Below are positions 59,399-64,000 of a DNA stretch of 64,000 nt, in pieces. Positions within the stretch are counted from its first letter, which is position 1; each line of letters begins with the position of its first letter. The translations under genes and the position numbers were made by a program. Location of the stretch: NCBI GenBank assembly GCA_046330435.1, contig JAXLST010000016.1, positions 1 to 64,000 on the forward strand, read 5' to 3'. This stretch comes from Ga0077560 sp046330435. Lineage in GTDB: Bacteria; Actinomycetota; Thermoleophilia; Miltoncostaeales; Miltoncostaeaceae. Under the pieces are notes generated by a model. The model did not search any database. It had not been told where the DNA came from and saw nothing but the letters and a program-made list of their open reading frames with translations.

Positions 59399-60708
59399 AT
59401 GGCAACCCCGACCTCGCTCGCGTTCGTGCTCGTGCGGTTCAAGGACGATCCGTCCGAGCCCCTCAGCCCGACCGCCGCGGAGCAGATGTTCACCGCCGCT
59501 GGGCGCGGAACGCTGAACGTCGTCGACTGGTTCGATGACAACACCCACGGCGCCGTGGACATCTCCGGAAGCCGGGTGTTCGGCTGGTACCAGCTGCCCG
59601 ACACGTTCGCCGAATACGTCGCCCGCCGGACCGATGGGAGCTGCCCCCGCACGAAGATCGTCGACCTCGCGCGGGCGGCCGCCGCGAGCGCCGGCATCGA
59701 CCTGTCCCCCTTCGTCGCCGTCGTGGCCATCACCAACGTCGGCGTCGACCTGTTCGGAGGCACCGGGTGGTGTGCGCCTCCGCGGTCAGCGCCGGACTCC
59801 AGTTCTGGGAGATCAACGTCGCCCCGCCGGTCATCTGCCAGGAGATCATCCACGGCCTCGGGGTGCTCACCCACGCCCGGCGTCACGGATCCGACGCCGA
59901 CGACCGCGACCCGTACGACGTCATGAGCATGTTCAACGCGTATGCGGGCCAGCACCCCAACTACCCCGGACTGCCGATCGGGCCCGGCCTGAACGCGGCG
60001 TTCATGGCCAACTGCGGCTGGCTCGACCTCACCCGTGAGGCTCCGGACGGACGCGTCGGACTGCGGCCCCTGCACCGGAGGGACCTGCCGGGCGCCCTCT
60101 ACGCCCGGACAGGACAGCACTACCTCGAGTACCGCCCCGGAATTCGATGGGATTCCGGCCTCCCAAGCGTGGTGCTGGTGCACTACATCGCCAACGACGC
60201 CTCCTACCTCGTCGCCGAGCTACGAACCGGAGAGACCTTCGGGTGCGGCGACCCGAACGACCCCTCTACCGAACGGGGCAGCATCACGGTCGAGAGCATC
60301 GATGACGCCTCGCTAACCGCGACCGTGACGACGCAGGTCATACCTCCCGTCCGTGTGCCTTCGGCCGGACCGGCATGGTCGATCTTCGGGTCGGAGTGGG
60401 GCGACGGCGGCGGGCTGGTCATCGTTGGGGGCCGGGTCGTCAAGATCCCACCTCGCTCGCCTTCGCTGGCGCTCCTTGAGACGGTGGCCTCACTCGCCTC
60501 GCTTGAGCAGATCACCATGGCACCGGCGCTCAAGACCCAGGCGCATGCACAGCTCCTGGCGGGAGCCGCCTCCCGGATGGATGCCGCCCGAGGCGCGCTC
60601 GCCGATCCGCACTCGCCGCTTGACGACCTGGACATGGAGGGGGTCCGCAGCTTTCCAGGCCGCTCGCCTGGGGGCGTCGGAGGGATGACCGGCGGGCGGG
60701 CGGCGTAG
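59399..60708 (+). pseudogene. Frameshifted metallopeptidase-like protein with degenerate zinc motif
   Basis: The frame from ATG 59399 encodes a plausible N-terminal domain (VRFKDDPSEPLSPTAAEQMF, NVVDWFDDNTHGAVDISGSR) up to about 59766. The family-like sequence then continues in the next frame (ASAVSAGLQFWEIN onward) to 60708. The site CQEIIHGLGVLTHARRHG followed by DPYDVMSMFNAY mirrors the HEMGHGLGLPHS / DPWDVMS pattern of secreted metallopeptidases, but the first zinc His is Gln. With both a frameshift and a lost ligand it is probably inactive. A sequencing error at about 59766 could account for the frameshift but not for the motif change. Confidence 0.65.
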
Positions 60709-60745
60709 GGGAGCGCCGCACGCCCGTCTCCCCCCTCGGCGCAGC

Positions 60746-60764
60746 GTCATCGAAATGTCATCGA
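60746..60764 (+). promoter_or_regulatory. Direct repeat GTCATCGA x2 at 11-base spacing (OmpR-type box)
   Basis: GTCATCGA occurs at 60746-60753 and 60757-60764, an exact 11-base period, 65 bases before the SHOCT gene. The downstream operon encodes an OmpR-family response regulator, whose class binds tandem half-sites at this spacing. Autoregulation is likely. Confidence 0.5.
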
Positions 60765-60828
60765 TCCCCGCATGGGGCCTCAATGCCACGCCGGAATACT
60801 GGTGCCAAGGGATTGAGAGGAGACGGCG

Positions 60829-61107
60829 ATGATGAACGGCGGATGGGGAGCAATGTCACCCTTCGGGTGGCTGATGATGGTGGTGCTGTGGGTGTCGGTG
60901 ATCGCGGTCGTGGCGTGGGCGGTCACGCGGATCTTCCCTGGCGCTCAGCAGGCCCGGGGATCGACGGCGGCGACCCCAGCGCGTGAGGATGACCCGCGGG
61001 CCCTCCTGGATCGGCGACTTGCCGGCGGCGAGATCGACCCGGAGACCTACGATCTGATTCGGCAACGGCTTGACGCGGCCCGCGAAGGACGGGGGGTGTG
61101 GTCATGA
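60829..61107 (+). CDS. SHOCT-domain small membrane protein
   Basis: The 92-residue protein begins with two ATGs (60829, 60832) after GAGAGGAGA. A Met/Gly/Trp-rich N-terminus, one membrane helix (about 12-36) and a C-terminal SHOCT domain (ALLDRRLAGGEIDPETYDLI) are visible. SHOCT domains are small oligomerisation modules found on membrane proteins near metal and two-component genes. It overlaps the next gene by ATGA and heads the SHOCT-Met-rich-regulator-kinase operon. Confidence 0.8.
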   Translation: MMNGGWGAMSPFGWLMMVVLWVSVIAVVAWAVTRIFPGAQQARGSTAATPAREDDPRALLDRRLAGGEIDPETYDLIRQRLDAAREGRGVWS

Positions 61108-61355
61108 TGCGAGCGACGATCACGGGCATCGCGGTGGCGGCGGTGCTCGGTGCCGGAGCGCTGACCGCCCTCACGATCCCGGGCCTGACCAACGCTCAAC
61201 AGCCGGTCGGCACCGGGCAGGGATCCGTGCCAATGCGCATGCACAGCGCCGCGATACCGGGCGTGCCGTCGCACATGGGCATGATGACGTTCGGCGGCGG
61301 CAAGTGGATGGGCGGCCCGATGCACAACGGAATGATGGGCGGATGGTCGCGCTGA
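61104..61355 (+). CDS. Met-rich secreted small protein, candidate copper binder
   Basis: The 83-residue protein has a signal peptide (about 1-32, ending TNAQQ) and a mature region dominated by Met, Gly and His: VPMRMHS, HMGMMTFGGGKWMGGPMHNG. Such Met-x-Met/His arrays bind Cu(I) or Ag(I) outside the membrane. It overlaps the SHOCT gene by ATGA and precedes a two-component pair by 19 bases, so a metal-sensing or buffering role is plausible. No named family is recognised. Confidence 0.7.
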   Translation: MMRATITGIAVAAVLGAGALTALTIPGLTNAQQPVGTGQGSVPMRMHSAAIPGVPSHMGMMTFGGGKWMGGPMHNGMMGGWSR

Positions 61356-61374
61356 ACATCCGCCGGCCGGGACC

Positions 61375-62088
61375 GTGGTGACCGGGTCCCGGCCGGCGGA
61401 GGCCGCGCCACTGGTCCTGGTGGTCGATGACGAACCACCGCTTGTTCACCTCGTGCGCAGCTACCTGGAGCGCGAGGGGTTCCGGGTGGAGGAGGCCGGT
61501 GACGGGGAGACGGCCCTCGCACGGGCGCAGGATCTCGCTCCTGACCTTGTGGTACTCGACCTGATGCTGCCGGGAATCGACGGCATCGAGGTGTGCCGCC
61601 GGCTCCGGGCGTTCTCGGACTGCTACGTCGTGATGCTGACCGCCAGGGCGGAGGAGATCGACACCCTCGTCGGCCTCGCGGTGGGAGCCGACGACTACAT
61701 CACCAAGCCGTTCTCACCGCGGGAGCTGACCGCTCGCATCAGGGCGATGTTGCGTCGTCCGCGGTCCACAGGCCAGGCCACCGAGCCCGTCCGCAGGGTC
61801 GGATCGCTGGAGGTCGACCCCGCGGCGCACGAGGCGCGCATCAACGGGGCCGTCGTCGATCTGACCCCGTTGGAGTTCGGCCTGCTCGGTGCCCTCGCCG
61901 CCCAACCGCGTGTGGCCTTCACCCGACGTCAGCTCATCGATCAGGTCTGGGGTGCCGGGTGGATCGGCGACGAGCACCTGGTGGATGCCCACATCGTCCG
62001 CCTTCGCCGCAAGCTCGGTGACGATCCCGGTTCGCCCAGATTCGTGCAAACCGTGCGCGGGGTCGGATACCGCATGGGGACCGGATGA
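61375..62088 (+). CDS. OmpR/PhoB-family response regulator
   Basis: The 237-residue regulator starts at GTG 61375 or 61378. The receiver has DDE acidic residues, phosphoacceptor Asp62 in LVVLDLMLPGIDG, MLTARAEE and TKPFSPREL. The winged helix has DLTPLEFGLLGALAAQPRVA and VRGVGYRMGTG. It overlaps its kinase by ATGA. The GTCATCGA repeats upstream of the operon are its probable target. Confidence 0.93.
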   Translation: MVTGSRPAEAAPLVLVVDDEPPLVHLVRSYLEREGFRVEEAGDGETALARAQDLAPDLVVLDLMLPGIDGIEVCRRLRAFSDCYVVMLTARAEEIDTLVGLAVGADDYITKPFSPRELTARIRAMLRRPRSTGQATEPVRRVGSLEVDPAAHEARINGAVVDLTPLEFGLLGALAAQPRVAFTRRQLIDQVWGAGWIGDEHLVDAHIVRLRRKLGDDPGSPRFVQTVRGVGYRMGTG

Positions 62089-63206
62089 GCCGCCTGCGGC
62101 GAAGCCTGGGGGCCAAGCTGCTGATCGCCCAGCTGCTGGTGGTCGTCATCGGCAGCCTCACGCTGCTGCTGGTCGCCGTCACCGCGGGTCCGTGGCTCTT
62201 CGACCATCACCTTCAGGGGCGGCTGGGCGGCGTCCCGGCCGCCGTGGACGCCCATATCCACACGGCGTTCGAGGACGCCCTCGGCACCGCCCTCATCGGC
62301 GCCGTCGCCGCGGCATCCGCGACAGCGGTGGTGATCAGCGTCGTCCTGACCCGCAGGATCGTCGCGCCGATCCGCCAGCTCGCCGACGGCGCGAGCCAGA
62401 TCGCCTCCGGGCGGTACGGGATCACGGTCCCCGTCGTCGGTGAGGATGAGCTGGCGAGCCTGGCACGAGCCTTCAACGGGATGGCCGCCGCCCTGTCGAC
62501 CACCGAGCGGACCCGGACCCGGCTCATCGCCGACGTCGCGCACGAACTGCGGACGCCTCTCTCGACGCTCGACGGGTACCTCGAGGGCTTGGCCGATGGC
62601 GTCATTCCGCCGGACGCCGACACCTGGAGCACCCTGCGCGACCAGACCCGTCGCCTGTCGCGACTCGCCGAGGATCTGGCGCTGGTCTCCAGAGCGGAGG
62701 AGGGACGGCTGCAGGTGCATCCGGTGGCCACCGACGCCGTCCAGTCGATCCACGACGCGCTGCAGGCCGCCCGTCCCGCCGCGATGGCACGCGGAGTCTC
62801 CCTCTCGGTCACGTCACGCCCCGAACGGATCACCGTCCTCGCGGACCCCGAGCGCCTCCAACAGGTGCTCGGCAACCTGCTCGACAATGCGATCCAGCAC
62901 ACCCCGGCCGGCGGGCACGTCGAGGTCGTGGCAGATCAGACGCCGGACGCCGTTCGCGTGGAGGTCATCGACTCAGGCGAGGGCATCCCGGCCGATGAAC
63001 TGGAACGGATCTTCACCCGATTCCACCGCGTCGATCCGGCCCGGACGGGGGTGAACCGCGGCAGCGGCATCGGCCTGACCGTGGCACGGGCCCTCGTTGC
63101 CGAGCACGGCGGCCGGCTCACCGCCGCCAGCGCCGGGCCGGGTCACGGCTCACGCTTCACCATCACCCTCCCCCGCGCCTCAGACCGCGAGGCCGAGCGG
63201 TGTTGA
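62085..63206 (+). CDS. Two-component sensor histidine kinase
   Basis: The 373-residue kinase has two membrane helices (about 13-35 and 68-89) with a short periplasmic loop containing HH and HIH (FDHHLQGRLG, DAHIHTAFED) that could ligate metal. HAMP, an H-box with His153 (DVAHELRTPLSTLDG), an N-box (LLDNAIQHTPAGG) and ATP lid SGIGLTVARALVAEHGG follow. It is the last gene of the SHOCT operon. The small His-rich sensor loop resembles metal-sensing kinases. Confidence 0.92.
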   Translation: MSRLRRSLGAKLLIAQLLVVVIGSLTLLLVAVTAGPWLFDHHLQGRLGGVPAAVDAHIHTAFEDALGTALIGAVAAASATAVVISVVLTRRIVAPIRQLADGASQIASGRYGITVPVVGEDELASLARAFNGMAAALSTTERTRTRLIADVAHELRTPLSTLDGYLEGLADGVIPPDADTWSTLRDQTRRLSRLAEDLALVSRAEEGRLQVHPVATDAVQSIHDALQAARPAAMARGVSLSVTSRPERITVLADPERLQQVLGNLLDNAIQHTPAGGHVEVVADQTPDAVRVEVIDSGEGIPADELERIFTRFHRVDPARTGVNRGSGIGLTVARALVAEHGGRLTAASAGPGHGSRFTITLPRASDREAERC

Positions 63207-63368
63207 GCGCACTCTGCGCGACAGACACTCGAACTCCGACCTTCACCCCTTCTGGCCGAGGCCCAGCGCGCCCTGTAGGCAGCGAAGAACGAAGGCCGCT
63301 TCCGAGTCAGCGCGCCGCAGAGCACGATGTGCGCGGTGCCGGCGTCTGGCCGGGCGTGACCTGAGCCG

Positions 63369-64000
63369 CTACCCAGCAGCGATCTGGGAGGCCAGGCCGG
63401 CCAGACCCGGCGGGCCGGTGACCTCAATAACGATGTCGCCGCCCGCAAGCCTCAGGATGAACTGGAGGGGCGCACAGCAGGATCCCTCCGCGGCGGCCAG
63501 AACCGCGAGCCGCGCCGCGATTACTGGCTGGGCCGGGAAGTGCAGGCGCATCCCTCCCGACACCTCTTCCCGCACGGTCGCCGAGGCGACCACCTGCCGC
63601 CACTCCGCGAGGCGACCGGCGAGTGCCGATGAGTCGAGCAGGCAGGCCTCGGACGGCGGCGGAGGGTCGGTCACGCACGCACAGCTGTCCGAGCACGGGC
63701 CTGACCCGACGCTGGGCGCCTCGAGTGTCCGCGCGACCTCCGTGACACGGACTGTGATGTTTTGCTGTTCCTGGGCCCGCCGATGGGCGTCCCAAAGCCG
63801 CTTCCGCAAGACTCGGGCGAGTTGCAGCCGAACCGATGCGCACTCCCACCATCTCGGGCCCGGAGCAGCATCGCGGTCTCCGCGAGCGACAACCCGAGCC
63901 CGCGTGAGTGAGCGGCGAACCGCAGGCGCTCCAGCGCAGCGTGGTCGTAGAGGCGGTATCCGGCGTCGGTGCGTCCGCTCGCGGCCACGACACCCGCGTC
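63369..64000 (-). pseudogene. MerR-family metal regulator, frameshifted and truncated by the window end
   Basis: From the right edge of the window leftward the frame reads VVAASGRTDAGYRLYDHAAL, then RLRFAAHSRGLGLSLAETAM, the MerR recognition helix and wing. At about 63835 the family-like sequence shifts frame to CASVRLQLARVLRKRLWDAH and continues as a dimerisation helix, a cysteine cluster (GPCSDSCACVTD), then EGSCCAPLQFILRL. The CxxxCxC and CC groups fit a Hg/Pb/Cd-type MerR. The start lies beyond the window. The shift could be a real lesion or a base-call error. Confidence 0.65.

Noticed and set aside
1..64000. CRISPR array
   Set aside because: No regularly spaced direct repeats of 20-40 bases were seen anywhere in the window, and no Cas-like gene is present.
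17128..64000. Second copy of the tRNA-Lys 3' end (right attachment site)
   Set aside because: Partial matches such as ACGGCCC and GAGCCCTG occur by chance, but none extends to the T-loop sequence, so no attachment repeat could be claimed.

Overview
The window is GC-rich throughout. Short operons with 4-base ATGA/GTGA stop-start overlaps, an SCO6880-type conjugation protein set and Arg/Pro-rich secreted proteins point to an actinobacterium. The style of the secreted beta-domain proteins and PcsB-like hydrolases would fit Thermoleophilia/Solirubrobacterales, but that placement is an inference.

Region 1 (1-17,044) looks chromosomal. It holds a 5'-truncated adenosine-deaminase-like hydrolase, a CHASE3-HAMP-PP2C phosphatase, a K+/H+ antiporter cluster (CPA2 transporter, KhtT-like regulator, CPA1 transporter), a K+ channel, a GGDEF-EAL protein, an AlkZ-type glycosylase, pyrD with a pterin dehydratase, membrane and hypothetical proteins, and a polysaccharide patch (pyruvyltransferase, methyltransferase, two family-2 glycosyltransferases).

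Region 2 (17,055-about 41,750) is an integrative conjugative element next to tRNA-Lys(TTT). It starts with a tyrosine recombinase and a small excisionase-like HTH gene. A leftward type IV secretion operon follows: VirB2-like, VirB8/TcpC-like, VirB6/TrbL-like, SCO6880-like, VirB4-like ATPase and VirD4/TraG coupling protein. A dyad-rich intergenic region separates it from a rightward winged-helix regulator and a MobF/TrwC relaxase. Next is an ISL3-family element split by an IS3-family element with a 3-bp target duplication. A tightly coupled rightward operon encodes a transglycosylase-NlpC/P60 hydrolase, a sigma-like protein with a C-terminal membrane anchor, a secreted subtilase and two secreted beta-domain proteins. 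A ParA/small-partner pair with iterated TACGTG operator repeats follows. A 34-base box (28 identical positions) precedes both the relaxase and the hydrolase operon, suggesting one regulator controls both.

Region 3 (about 42,750-64,000) is a metal-handling island. It has a four-gene overlapping operon (CopC, YcnI, M23 hydrolase, TlpA), a second M23 hydrolase, a CopC-CopD fusion, an ArsR sensor with a CDF exporter and a Zn/Cd/Pb-type P1B ATPase, a relic of a second metal ATPase, two two-component systems, DUF305 proteins, a BNR lipoprotein, an NlpC/P60 hydrolase, SHOCT and Met-rich small proteins, a decayed metallopeptidase-like gene and a frameshifted MerR-family gene cut by the window end. 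No second copy of the tRNA-Lys 3' end was found, so whether this island is cargo of the element or resident chromosome is undecided.
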